This document shows positions 17,623-27,258 of a stretch of DNA of 64,000 nt, piece after piece. Position 1 is the stretch's first letter. Each line of letters starts with the position of its first letter. Source of the DNA: Gordonibacter urolithinfaciens (GTDB lineage: Bacteria > Actinomycetota > Coriobacteriia > Coriobacteriales > Eggerthellaceae); assembly GCF_900199375.1 (NCBI RefSeq), contig NZ_LT900217.1, forward strand, positions 806,001 to 870,000, read 5' to 3'. Both the position numbers and the translations under genes were made by a program. The notes under the pieces were generated by a model. It searched no databases and was not told where the DNA came from. It was given only the letters and a program-made list of their open reading frames with translations.

Positions 17623-18948
17623 GTGAGTGCTCATAAATATGACGATTTGTACAATTATCTAGCTGCTTTCAAAAACGACTCTCCACAAGAGATAGCTCTA
17701 TACCTAGGAGAGCTAGGACAGAAAAGATTCGATTCTTTTGTCGAAGGCGTTGCACCCCTAATATTTGTGGAGGGATTTGAAAATGAATCGGTTTTCAATT
17801 TCGCAGTTGACTCAACTCTTGAAGGTGGCAGCTTTCCCTGTACTGCCCATGATTGCCGCGAGAAGAATCTATATGATCTAGCAAAGTTTTCTGCTTTGTA
17901 TGCTGATAAAGTTCTGATCCATTGCCCGATTGAATCAGCTTTTGAGAATGCGCACGATGATTTCGTTTCAGTTGATGAGCTTGCTTTTGGAATATATCTA
18001 ACTTTGCGACTTGAAAACATTGTAAAAGCAGGCATTGTGGGATTTGTAAGCAACTACGTCCCCCTCTGCAATCACTGTCTTGCTCGGCAAATAGAATTGG
18101 AATCCAAAGCCGAAAATTTAATCTCTGATTTCTGGAATAACTTGATAGATCAGTTCTGCGCTTCAACTGTCTGTACGTTAAAAATCGCTCGAGACGGAGC
18201 CTTGTATGTGGCCATTAATGGAATGGATGCATACGGTTCTCATGAAGAGGTTGATATCGACTTTATCAAAATTCCTCCTGTGTACAAATCTCTGTTTAAG
18301 AAACATGGCGAAACGATACTCGATAAAGATATGCTGACAAGGGGAGGTGTACTTGCCTTCCTCATACCTTTATTGAGCGATTCTTTTACTGCGCTCACTA
18401 ATTCATACTTTACAGGAGGATCGTACTTAACAACACGCCCTGCTCAAATCAGGTTTTTAGAATCAGCAGCACTGACTATTGATTCTCAGAGAAAGCAGAT
18501 GGATTCATTCCGCCAGTTGTCATGCTCGTTTCCCATTGTTCAGAACGCTTCTATAAAAAGCATCTTGGATTTTCGCGCAAGAAACGAAGAATCCTTTGCT
18601 GTGTTCCGAGATACTATAACTAAAGGTCTAAAAGGAAAGCCGATAGATAGCTCAACAATCTCGGAACTAAAAACCGAACTGATTGATCCCGAGATAAATA
18701 AGATAAATCTGGCCATGAAGAACAACAGGGCACGCTTGATTACATCGACAGGCATCGAAGCGGCTATTGGTATTGCAAGCTTCGCTTTAGGGCAGTACGG
18801 TATAGTATCACCAGCTGAGGCAATGACTATTTTCGGCGCAGCAGGTGCTGGTTCGGTTGCGACGCAAGTAGTTAATCATCTACAAGCAGCCAACGTAAAG
18901 AATAATTCCATGTATTTCCTTTGGGAACTTGATAGAAAAAGCCATTAG
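17623..18948 (+). CDS. AT-rich orphan protein, unrecognised
   Basis: 441 residues starting at GTG, with AAGGAG 7 nt upstream. The first 300 residues look globular, with CNHCLARQ near 150; a helical stretch runs 300-375, and a hydrophobic pair near the C-terminus (about 385-425, with GIEAAIGIASFALGQYG) could be membrane-associated. GC is about 42%, the lowest in the window, which points to recent transfer. It is followed by a clear terminator. No family is recognised; the location between HEPN-like and restriction genes suggests, but does not show, a defence role. Confidence 0.65.
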   Translation: MSAHKYDDLYNYLAAFKNDSPQEIALYLGELGQKRFDSFVEGVAPLIFVEGFENESVFNFAVDSTLEGGSFPCTAHDCREKNLYDLAKFSALYADKVLIHCPIESAFENAHDDFVSVDELAFGIYLTLRLENIVKAGIVGFVSNYVPLCNHCLARQIELESKAENLISDFWNNLIDQFCASTVCTLKIARDGALYVAINGMDAYGSHEEVDIDFIKIPPVYKSLFKKHGETILDKDMLTRGGVLAFLIPLLSDSFTALTNSYFTGGSYLTTRPAQIRFLESAALTIDSQRKQMDSFRQLSCSFPIVQNASIKSILDFRARNEESFAVFRDTITKGLKGKPIDSSTISELKTELIDPEINKINLAMKNNRARLITSTGIEAAIGIASFALGQYGIVSPAEAMTIFGAAGAGSVATQVVNHLQAANVKNNSMYFLWELDRKSH

Positions 18949-19100
18949 GTACCGAATGAGTATCATCTGAATGGACAATAGGACAAATGAATGAATGCAT
19001 ATGATCTGGTTCAACTAAGTTGCTTTCATCCGACTTCGTCAACAAATAAAACGATCGAGTGGGAGTGATTCCACACAAAAAACGTCTTATTTCTAGCTAG

Positions 19101-19128
19101 TGCTCCGGAGTTCGCTCTGGAGCATTTT
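19101..19128 (+). terminator. Rho-independent terminator
   Basis: TGCTCCGGAG, loop TTCG, CTCTGGAGCA, then TTTT. Ten stem pairs with one G-U. It lies 150 bp after the stop of the AT-rich orphan gene and would end its transcript. Confidence 0.8.
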
Positions 19129-19303
19129 CGTTATACACAACACAGCTGGAAAAGCTACAAGCCTTTGAAAACCGAATACCTCGATGCAAGAATCGCATAA
19201 TGAAGGACCTGATTCGCAAAACGGGAGCGCCACTATCACCTCGTGCGACCAACGAAGCCGACCTACGAATTGATACCCATTTCTTAACTACCCAGGCCAG
19301 CTG

Positions 19304-19340
19304 ATACCCAAAAGACATGCTTATAATGTCTTTTGGGTAT
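19304..19340. repeat. Perfect 15-bp inverted repeat
   Basis: ATACCCAAAAGACAT and ATGTCTTTTGGGTAT flank a 7-nt AT-rich loop. There is no T tract, so a terminator is uncertain; the 3' side of the decayed restriction operon lies 57 bp away. The rest of 18949-19396 holds no gene I can support. Confidence 0.65.
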
Positions 19341-19396
19341 TCTGGAATGCGCCCACACCAAACGGAACGCGCGTTGATTAATCCAAGAAACAAGTT

Positions 19397-19924
19397 TTAG
19401 AAAAGCTCGCGAATCTCGACGTCGAGCTCCCAGGCGATCCGGGACATGATGTCGATAGACAGATTGCAGCGCCCGACCTCGCCTGCGCTCGACGGCTCCC
19501 AGAGGTCGTCGCGCAGAACTTCAAGTATTCGCTCTTCGTCCAACCCATCGCATCCATGATCCCGTTCAGCCGGTTGCCAAGAAGGAGGTCGAGGCCAACG
19601 AGGCGATATTGGCTTGAGAACATCGAATACGTGAGAGACTATGCCGTCACCGATGTCGTTTTCGACAAAGCGTCCGTGTGCGAACAATTTGCTCCTGTTC
19701 CCCTCAAGTGCAATGTCGCCAATCCTCATGACGTTATATGTGTGCAGATAATCATCATCGCGCGTTGTCGCCGAGGGATTGAATCGCATGTTAGCGACGG
19801 AGATTGCTTTGTCCAAGCCGTAACGTCCGTCGTTCTTTTCGTCGCGACGGGCATACATCTCCCCTAATTTACGCTGTCCCCAAGCACCACAGCAACGTTG
19901 TCGTACTTGGAAACCTAAATGGCT
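19397..19924 (-). pseudogene. Decayed hsdS fragment fused to an XRE-regulator remnant
   Basis: Downstream of hsdR and on the same strand. The first part reads QRKLGEMYARRDEKN...VENDIGDGIVSHVFDVLKPIS, the conserved end-piece of a type I specificity subunit; the frame then shifts (near 19615-19620) to ...GNRLNGIMDAMGWTKSEYLKF. The last 31 codons (GEVGRCNLSIDIMSRIAWEL to ELF) match the C-terminus of XRE-family regulators without their helix-turn-helix. No full protein can be made. It is likely the relic of a second, recombining hsdS cassette and a controller gene. Confidence 0.7.
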
Positions 19925-19932
19925 GACGCAGT

Positions 19933-22900
19933 CTAGCCGAGGTCGAAACCGCCGGAAAGAACGAACTCGCGCAGAAGCTTATCAAGCATGATAGAGACCT
20001 TAAAGGGTGGTATGGTCTTACCCTCGCGTTGCTCAAAGAATGCCTTGGCCCGCCTTGGGTCTGCTGTTCTCTTGAGTGAGTCGAAGCGTCCGAACTCGTT
20101 GATGTTGCCTTCCGTCACATGTCCAGCCATGAGTCGGCGCAGCTTTCCTTCATCGATGCCAAGCGCCTCAACGAGGGCCGTAACCTGTCCGGCTTTGCCG
20201 CGCACCGCAAACTCGTTGATGTAGTCCATGAACGTTTTGCCGGGTTCGATGGCGAGGTCGAAGCCCTGCGCGGCTTGTATCACTATCTCTGCGAGGCGCT
20301 GCTGCTCTTGGTCGAGGGTCGCGAACGAGCCATGCAAATCGTCTAGCATCGCGTCGAGTTCGGACTGCTCGCCACCGGCCGTCAGACGCTTGAGCCACTT
20401 CTCGAAGTTGGCGTTCATGTAGGCAGTGTCGATGTGACCAGTGTCTATTTCGGTCAGGTAGCCGTGGATATCGTAGGGCACGTCCTCGCCGCCCGCCTCG
20501 CCGCCAGGGCCGAATAGCTCCTTGTAGCGCAGCGCTAGCACGAGGTATGCGCTCTCGTCGAAGCAGAGTGCCACGGTGGTCTTGCCATCCTCGTGCTCGA
20601 ACTCGTATGTGAGCTCATCCCAGTTGAACCCCTGAATTTTTGCCGCCTCCAGCGTGTCGGTAAGCTCCTTGAAGAGCTTGGCGAACTTCGCGCACGCCTC
20701 ATCCGAGTCGGGCAGGCGGTCGAAGCTTTCTATGCCCGCGATCTTGAAGACACCGACGATTTGTCCGTACACGTCGTTCGCCCAACGCAGATTGCCCTCG
20801 AGTTTGCTCGCGAAGAGGCCCAAGGGCCGGTCGCCTGAGTACAGGCCGAACGCGGCGTGCATGTTCTGCTCCATTGTATGCGGGTAGCGGTACCAGCGTA
20901 CGGTGCCGAAGGGCTTCTCGGGGCCGAAAAGGCGGTTCGTGCGGCTGAACGCCTGGATCAGGTGCTCGTATTCCAGCACCTTGTCGAGATAGAGCGTGTT
21001 CACCCACTTGGAGTCAAAGCCGGTGAGCATCTGGTCAACCACGATGAGCAGATCAAGCTGCTCATCGCGCTTTTTCTCAATGCCCGCGTAAGGCTTCTTG
21101 TGAGCGAGACGAGCCGCCACGTCGCGCTTGAAAGCAGCATGGCTCGGTATGGTGCAGTGCTTGCCGAAGGTCGCGTTGTAGCCCTCCAGCACCTCTACCA
21201 GTCCGTCCTCCTTGTAGACAGCACCACCGTTGTTGTCGATGTTCGGATCGAAGAGCGCCGTTGTCTTGAGTCCCGGGTGCTCGTCCCGGAAGATGCGATA
21301 GTAGCTGATCGCCTCGGCAATGCTGCTCGTGGCGAGAATCGCATGGAAGGTGCCCGCCAGCGAGCGCCGCTGCCAGCCGCCGCAGATGTCGTCCACCACG
21401 GCCCGCAGGTGTTCCGAATTACCCGTGCCGTCCGCGCCGCAATACTGGCTGCGGGGCACATAATACTCGATGCCGTGGATAGGTTTTCCGTCCCCATCTG
21501 TGGCGTCGGATGCCATGGGCAGCGCCATGAAGCGCAGATAGACCCTTTTCTTGGCGGGGTCGGTCAGAGCCTCGGCAACGCTTCCCGCTTTGGCGTGGTG
21601 TAGCGCCACCTCTTCTCGCAGGTCGTCGTCTCGGAAGGTGAGCACCTTGTACGGGTCGAATCCCAGCACGTTCTTATCGCGGATGCCGTCGGCGATGGAG
21701 TAGCGGTGCAGCTCGTCACCGAACACGTCCACGGTCGTGTTCTGCTTCTTTTGGTTCTCGTCATGGATGGGCGTTCCCGTGAAGCCGAAGTACATCGCTC
21801 AGGGGAAGGTCTTGCGGATGGTCTGCATCATGTCGCCGAAGGTGGACCTGTGGCACTCGTCCACGATGAACACGATGCGCTTAGAACGCATACGCTCCAA
21901 GTCGGCAATACGGCTGGATTCTTCGCCGATGTTGCTCATCTTCTGTATGGAGGTTACGATCAGAGTGTCGTCGGGGTTGTCGCTCTTGAGCTTCGCGACG
22001 AGCACGTCTGTGTTCTCGGTCTCGGCCACTGCCTGCCTTCTCTGCTCCTCGGAAAGGTCGGCCCCTGCGAAGTTGCGGTATTCGTCGAGCGACTGCGTGC
22101 CCAGCTCTATGCGGTCTACGAGAAATATGACCTTGTCAGCATCCTTGGATGAGGCGATGAGCTGGGCGCTCTTGAAGCTTGTCATCGTCTTCCCGGAGCC
22201 CGTAGTGTGCCATATGTGTCCACCTCGGCTACTCGCCTTGTCCCACTTGGATTGCCGAACCCGCCCTGATATGCGCGACGCGGCAAAGTACTGGTAGCTG
22301 CGCATGACCTTGAGCGTGTTGTCCTTGCTGTCGGCTACAGTGTAGAAGCCAATGAGCTGGTGTGCCATGGGGATGGACAGCAGGTCGCGCGCGACGTCTT
22401 TCCAGTAGTTCACCGGCTCGTTGTCGAAGTCCGCCCAGTGGAAGTTATATGCCTCGAAGTCGCCGTCCGCACTGGGGTTGGCGAAGTAGACTGTCTCGTC
22501 GGGGTTCATGGCCACGAAGACCTGCACCAGGCTGAACATCCGCGTGAACACGCCCTCGTGCGCGTACTTTCGTATCTGGTCTCGAGCCTGGCTCACGGGC
22601 ACACCGCTGCGCTTGAGCTCGATGTGGATGAGTGGCATGCCGTTAATGAGCAACATCACGTCACCGCGACGCGTGGGAAGCATCTTGCTCTTGGTGGAGA
22701 AGTAGGGCTGGCGAGCAATCTGGTAACGGGAGCGCCCACCCGCTATCTCGGCGCGGTCGTAGATGTGAAGGCTCACCTGCTTGCCGAAGTGAAGCAGGTC
22801 GGCCTCGTTGTCGCGCGTTATGGACACGGTCTTGCCGTTAATGAAGCCGTTGAGGCGCATGGGTGTGCGCAGCTCGACTATCTGCTCGATAATCTGAGAC

Positions 22901-23100
22901 ATCTCGCCGGCGGTAAGCGGTTGCCCGTTCAACCGGTCGATGCCACGGTTGTTCTCGAAGAGGATCTGCGCCCAGTTGTCGAGCAGATCCTGCTCAGTGG
23001 GATGGTTGAGCGTGCCGTTCTTCCAGCCGTAGTCGTTCTTCAATACCCCGACGAGAGCATCCTCAAAGGCCAGCTCGTTAGTAAATACATCTGACATCAT
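19933..23100 (-). pseudogene. hsdR: Type I restriction endonuclease subunit HsdR, split by a TGA
   Basis: Two pieces in one frame, 433 and 620 residues, are separated by a single in-frame TGA (21799-21801). Upstream: PD-(D/E)xK nuclease (MPLIHIELKRSG near residue 154), Walker A HTTGSGKTMTSF (302), and VDECHRS (411). Downstream begins MYFGFTGTPIHDENQKK, the next helicase motif, and runs to a helical C-terminus. Joined, about 1055 residues is the normal HsdR length. A CGA to TGA change would explain the stop. Unless suppressed, restriction is lost while modification stays. It follows hsdS after 13 bp. Confidence 0.85.
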
Positions 23101-23113
23101 ATATTCCTGCCTA

Positions 23114-24331
23114 CTATACGAACATCTTTTCCAAGCACGCAGCTTTTAGGTTCCTTAGCAAAGTGAGCTTACGCTGGTGAAGGGTGATGAGATCGTCGAG
23201 GTCGCGGAAGAAGGAGCAAATTTGGCTTTGCTCAGTCTGCGTTGGGATTGCAATTTGTCGCTTTTTCCAATCGTCAACGTCAAAAACTAGCTTTTCGATA
23301 TCAACCCCAAATGAGCTCAAAAAATAGCATGTGCACATTGTTTTTGTCATGGAAAGAAGAGCCCAAAATTCGCTTGATATTTTCGCATTTCCAACAAGAA
23401 CAAGATACTCGTTTGAAACTATCGCTCCAGATAAGGATGGAGGTACTAGACCATTACCGCCATGGACAACCTGTCTTTTTGATATTAAAAAATCCCCAGT
23501 CTGCAATTCCTGATAATTCTTAACTAGGATATCGCGGCCTTTAACCACGGAACGCTGTACTACCCCTGCGTTCTTGCGTTTTACTGTGACTAGCTGATAT
23601 TCCTTATCATCCTCTATTTCGACCGTCCGAAAAACGATATCGGCCACCTCCCCCAGCTTACGCTGTTTCCAAGGGTCAGTGAAACCGGCGAATCTGATTT
23701 CGGGAACGGATGCACCGTCTCGCGGAAACATCTTTTCGAGCAATGCCTTCTTGAGTACGACAAACTTATCGTACTTACGCTGGTGAAGGGTGATGAGGTC
23801 GTCGAAGCTGAGCGCCAACGATGAAATTGCCTGCTGCTCCCTTGTCGTTGGATATGGGAAATCGACATCGGCGATATCATCATTGTGAATGTGAACGACC
23901 GATTTGCCTTGCGCTCTTTTCGCTAGCTCTACATGCGCCTTTCCGTACGTGATAACCAGTGCAACGTAGTCAGGATCCAATTCCGCTCCAGGGGTTAAAA
24001 CGTTCAGATCGCCACCTAATACGATATCTGATCTGCGAACGGACGAGGCGACCGCTATATCTTCTGCGGTTTCGCCAGAGGCAGGCACAATCACCTCGTT
24101 GCCGCAAGAGAACAAAGAACCTTCGCGCTCAACAGCAAACGTATCGACGTCGTCTATGCGCGTTTGGTATCGCGTATACAAGCGTCCGTAGAGAATCAGC
24201 GGGACTCCCGAATCGCAAATATCGGCCTTGCTGTACCCACGGCCTTTTGCGAAAGAACAGAGCTCCCCCAGCTTACGCTGTTCCCAAGGGTCAGTGAAAC
24301 CGGCGAATCTAATGGCAGGCACGTGGTTCAT
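23114..24331 (-). CDS. hsdS: Type I specificity subunit HsdS
   Basis: 405 residues with two target-recognition halves, each opened by IRFAGFTDPWxQRKLGE (about 7 and 211) and each closed by a helix with DDLITLHQRK. The DNA behind these repeats is nearly identical between halves (23648-23695 and 24263-24310 differ at 1 of 48 bases; 23168-23199 and 23774-23805 at 1 of 32), so domain swapping by recombination is possible. ATG overlaps the hsdM stop (ATGA). Base composition is AT-richer than neighbours, as is common for HsdS. It sets the DNA sequence methylated by HsdM. Confidence 0.93.
   Translation of the reverse strand: MNHVPAIRFAGFTDPWEQRKLGELCSFAKGRGYSKADICDSGVPLILYGRLYTRYQTRIDDVDTFAVEREGSLFSCGNEVIVPASGETAEDIAVASSVRRSDIVLGGDLNVLTPGAELDPDYVALVITYGKAHVELAKRAQGKSVVHIHNDDIADVDFPYPTTREQQAISSLALSFDDLITLHQRKYDKFVVLKKALLEKMFPRDGASVPEIRFAGFTDPWKQRKLGEVADIVFRTVEIEDDKEYQLVTVKRKNAGVVQRSVVKGRDILVKNYQELQTGDFLISKRQVVHGGNGLVPPSLSGAIVSNEYLVLVGNAKISSEFWALLSMTKTMCTCYFLSSFGVDIEKLVFDVDDWKKRQIAIPTQTEQSQICSFFRDLDDLITLHQRKLTLLRNLKAACLEKMFV
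23648..23695. repeat. hsdS internal repeat, copy 1 (pairs with 24263-24310)
   Basis: A 48-bp direct repeat encoding the start of the second recognition half; the partner at 24263-24310 differs at one base. A shorter related stretch (TTACGCTGTCCCCAAG) occurs at about 19867 in the hsdS remnant. These are natural crossover sites. Confidence 0.75.
24263..24310. repeat. hsdS internal repeat, copy 2
   Basis: Partner of the repeat at 23648-23695, encoding the start of the first recognition half. A second pair (23168-23199 and 23774-23805) encodes the LITLHQRK helices. Confidence 0.75.
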
Positions 24332-26913
24332 CGAGCATCACCGCCCAGCAGCGTGGCGAGCTCTCGGATACCAGCCATGTCGAACTCGTTACCGGTGAGC
24401 TGTTCCAGTATGCTAATAAGTTCATGTTCAGACTCGCGGATCCGCTCGTCTATATCAGCATAGGTCGTGGCATATTTGTCAGCTAGAGCGCGGATGTCGT
24501 CGATAAGCGATCCGATGACAGTATCCGGCATGGTTTCGATACGTCGGACAAGCGGATCAATCCATTTTGCCGAAAGCAGCAAACGCGCTTGGTCGTCGCT
24601 AAGCTCTTCGATGGCTTTCTTCGACTTGCCGTCGAGCACCGACTTTGCCTCCTTGAGCCGGCGTTTCAAGTCGCGCTCCTCATCGTAGAACCGCGCCGCT
24701 GCATCAAGTCGGCTTGGCAGCGAGTCCGCAGAGCGCGCCTCGTCACCCATCTCGGCACGCAGGGTTTTGGCCATCCCCTTGAGCTTGGATGCGACGAAGG
24801 CATCGCCCGACTCGTTGACAGCGTCTCCTGCGTCCGACTTCTCCTCGTCGGTCAGACCTTCCAGGATCTCCGCGATCTCAGATGCGACAACGGGAAGCCT
24901 GAACTCCATCGCGGCCACTTCCGCCGCATCCTCGGCGAGCAGTTCCCGCTGCACCAGCTCGAAGGGCAGGACATGTCCGACCCATCCGTCCTGCACCTCG
25001 ACGTCCTTGCCGCGCTGCTTCTTCAAGACCATACGTGGGTCTACGCGCCGCACCGCGTCGAAGCCCTCGGTCTGCAGCACTTCGAGATCAATGGCAATCT
25101 GCTGCCACTCGTCATCGAGCGCCTGGTAGGCGTCGTAACGGTCGATTAAATCGATACCCTCGAGGCGACTGAACAGCTCCGAGGACAATTGTGCCTCCTC
25201 GGAGCTGCGGACAACAAGCGACGGTTCGTCTACCAGCTCCTCGTAAAGCCACGGCTCGAAGTCCGCAAAACGTCCGGCGAACTCTTCGCGCCAGGCACCT
25301 ACGGCCTTGCTCTTGCGGACGGTCGATTCAATATCCTCGCTCGCCAGACGCATACTTGCGGGGTTGACCTGTTCGAACAGCTCCTCGCGTAGACCTGGTA
25401 ACGCGCGCCAGTAGTGCTTGAGCGCATCCACTTCGGATGTGGGTATACCACCGTACATGGTGGCATAGATGTCCCAGCCGCACGTTCGCTCGGAGGAGTC
25501 AACGTAGCGCGGAATGTTCAGGTTGTAGTCGTTGGCCCGCACATCGTCTTTTCTCACCACTCGGCAGTAGCGGTCCTGGTCGCCCCTGGCTTCGTAGGCG
25601 TCCACAATGCGCCGGATGTCGGAGGCGCGGAGCTTGTTGTTCTTTCCCTCCTTCACGTAGCCCTTCGACGCATCGATGATCAGGATGTCGTCGCGTTCGC
25701 GCGTCTTGCGCAGCACCATGACGATGGTGGGGATGCCCGTGCCGAAGAAGATGTTGGCCGGAAGCCCAATGATGGCGTCTATCTTGTCGCTCTCCACGAG
25801 ATTGCGCCGAATCTGACCCTCCTCGCCGCCGCGGAAGAGCACGCCGTGGGGCAGCACGATGCACATGATGCCGTCCGGTTGCAGATGGTAGAGGTCGTGC
25901 AGGAGGAATGCGTAATCCGCCTTGGACTTTGGCGCGATACCGTAGTCGTCGAAACGCGGGTCGGGTGCATCCGGCGCGTCCCAGCGCTGCGAGTAGGGCG
26001 GGTTGGATACGACGGCATCCACGAACAGCGGCTCGTAGGTCTCGGGGTGTCCCTCTTCGAACCACGGCCAGTCGTCAGCCAGAGTGTCGCCGTTTCGCGT
26101 CACAATGTTGGCCGGGTCTATGCCGCGCATCACAAGGTTCATGCGCGTGAGGTTGTAGGTGTTTTCTTTCAGCTCCTGCGCGTAGTACTTGATGCGCCCT
26201 TCGCTGCCCATTTGTCGTGCCACGGCCTGGCCGATATTTATGAGCAGGCTGCCCGAACCGCTTGTGGGGTCGTATATCTGGATCTCGTGACGGTCGCGCA
26301 GATGGTGGGCCACGATCTCGCTCATGAGCAACGATACCTCGTGGGGCGTGTAGAACTCGCCCGCCTTCTTGCCAGCGTTGGCGGCGAAGTTGGAAATCAG
26401 GTACTCGTAGATGTAACCGAGAACGTCGTAGCCCTGCCGCCCATCCATCGGAATGTCCTTGATGAGGTGCAGAAGGCTGCTGATGGCCTTGGTGCGGGCA
26501 CCCGAGGTGTCACCCAGCTTGGAGAGGCCCGTCTCCAGCGTCTCGAAGATGCGGTCGAATACGTGCCGGTGGTGCGGGTCAACAAGGCGCGAGAACGCGC
26601 TGAGTGCATCTGTCACATCGGACACGTCGAAGTCGGAACCTTTGGCGAGCCATGTGGAGTAAAGATGCTCATAGGCTATGAAGTAGCCGAGGTTCGGACG
26701 GACGAAGCCCACGATGTCGGGGTCTGCTTCGGTCACGGACACCATGTCTGCGTCCTCGAAGCCCTGACCGTGCAGCCACGACTCTTCCTTTTCCGAAAGA
26801 AACTTGTAGAAGATGAACCCGAGTATGTAGTCCTTGTACTCGCTTGCCTCGATCTTCGATCGCATCTCGTTAGCCGAGGCCCAGATTTTTGCTGCTAGCT
26901 GCTGCTTGTTCAT
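24328..26913 (-). CDS. hsdM: Type I modification methyltransferase HsdM
   Basis: 861 residues. HsdM N-terminal helical domain (1-150), then the N6-adenine methyltransferase: SAM motif DPTSGSGS (about 215) and catalytic NPPY (about 303). Residues beyond about 520 form a long charged, coiled-coil-rich extension, making the protein roughly 340 residues longer than classical HsdM. Both motifs are intact, so methylation should work with HsdS. It is the second gene of an operon headed by a ribbon-helix-helix protein. Confidence 0.94.
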   Translation of the reverse strand: MNKQQLAAKIWASANEMRSKIEASEYKDYILGFIFYKFLSEKEESWLHGQGFEDADMVSVTEADPDIVGFVRPNLGYFIAYEHLYSTWLAKGSDFDVSDVTDALSAFSRLVDPHHRHVFDRIFETLETGLSKLGDTSGARTKAISSLLHLIKDIPMDGRQGYDVLGYIYEYLISNFAANAGKKAGEFYTPHEVSLLMSEIVAHHLRDRHEIQIYDPTSGSGSLLINIGQAVARQMGSEGRIKYYAQELKENTYNLTRMNLVMRGIDPANIVTRNGDTLADDWPWFEEGHPETYEPLFVDAVVSNPPYSQRWDAPDAPDPRFDDYGIAPKSKADYAFLLHDLYHLQPDGIMCIVLPHGVLFRGGEEGQIRRNLVESDKIDAIIGLPANIFFGTGIPTIVMVLRKTRERDDILIIDASKGYVKEGKNNKLRASDIRRIVDAYEARGDQDRYCRVVRKDDVRANDYNLNIPRYVDSSERTCGWDIYATMYGGIPTSEVDALKHYWRALPGLREELFEQVNPASMRLASEDIESTVRKSKAVGAWREEFAGRFADFEPWLYEELVDEPSLVVRSSEEAQLSSELFSRLEGIDLIDRYDAYQALDDEWQQIAIDLEVLQTEGFDAVRRVDPRMVLKKQRGKDVEVQDGWVGHVLPFELVQRELLAEDAAEVAAMEFRLPVVASEIAEILEGLTDEEKSDAGDAVNESGDAFVASKLKGMAKTLRAEMGDEARSADSLPSRLDAAARFYDEERDLKRRLKEAKSVLDGKSKKAIEELSDDQARLLLSAKWIDPLVRRIETMPDTVIGSLIDDIRALADKYATTYADIDERIRESEHELISILEQLTGNEFDMAGIRELATLLGGDAR

Positions 26914-26989
26914 CCACTACTCCTGTTCTCGCCGGAATCCAGCGTAAGTCGCCGATGGGTATGAATCCAGGTAACTGCGTACACCGTGG

Positions 26990-27193
26990 TCAATCTTTCT
27001 CCGTCAGTCGCTCAATGAGGCATTGTTTTACGAGCGAGGTGAAGGTGAGGCCATTGAGGTTGGCATACTCCTTCGCCGACTCGCGCATAGTGCGCGGAAG
27101 CCTCAGTGTTACAGTGACAAGCTCCGAGTCAACGAGATAGGATTGCAGTTCCGAGGTCGGAGCGCCCGATTCGACAAGCTCTGAGTACTTCAT
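26990..27193 (-). CDS. Ribbon-helix-helix protein at the head of the hsd operon
   Basis: 67 residues; ATG at 27193 with AGGGG just upstream (a longer reading runs through unrelated DNA). Residues 24-65 (VTVTLRLPRTMRESAKEYAN then TFTSLVKQCLIERL) fit a CopG/MetJ-type ribbon-helix-helix fold. It lies 76 bp before hsdM. Probably an autoregulator of the hsd operon, or an antitoxin whose toxin is missing; no toxin gene is adjacent. Confidence 0.75.
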   Translation of the reverse strand: MKYSELVESGAPTSELQSYLVDSELVTVTLRLPRTMRESAKEYANLNGLTFTSLVKQCLIERLTEKD

Positions 27194-27221
27194 ATGAACC
27201 CCTACCAAGTAACGCCATTGT

Positions 27222-27240
27222 AAATACACGTCGAAATACA
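27222..27240. promoter_or_regulatory. Direct-repeat operator candidate
   Basis: AAATACA occurs twice with a 12-bp period, about 30 bp upstream of the ribbon-helix-helix start codon. Short direct repeats of about this spacing are typical operators of this fold. TAGAAT just beyond (minus strand, near 27243) could be a -10 box. Confidence 0.4.
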
Positions 27241-27258
27241 TTCTAACAGACAACAACA

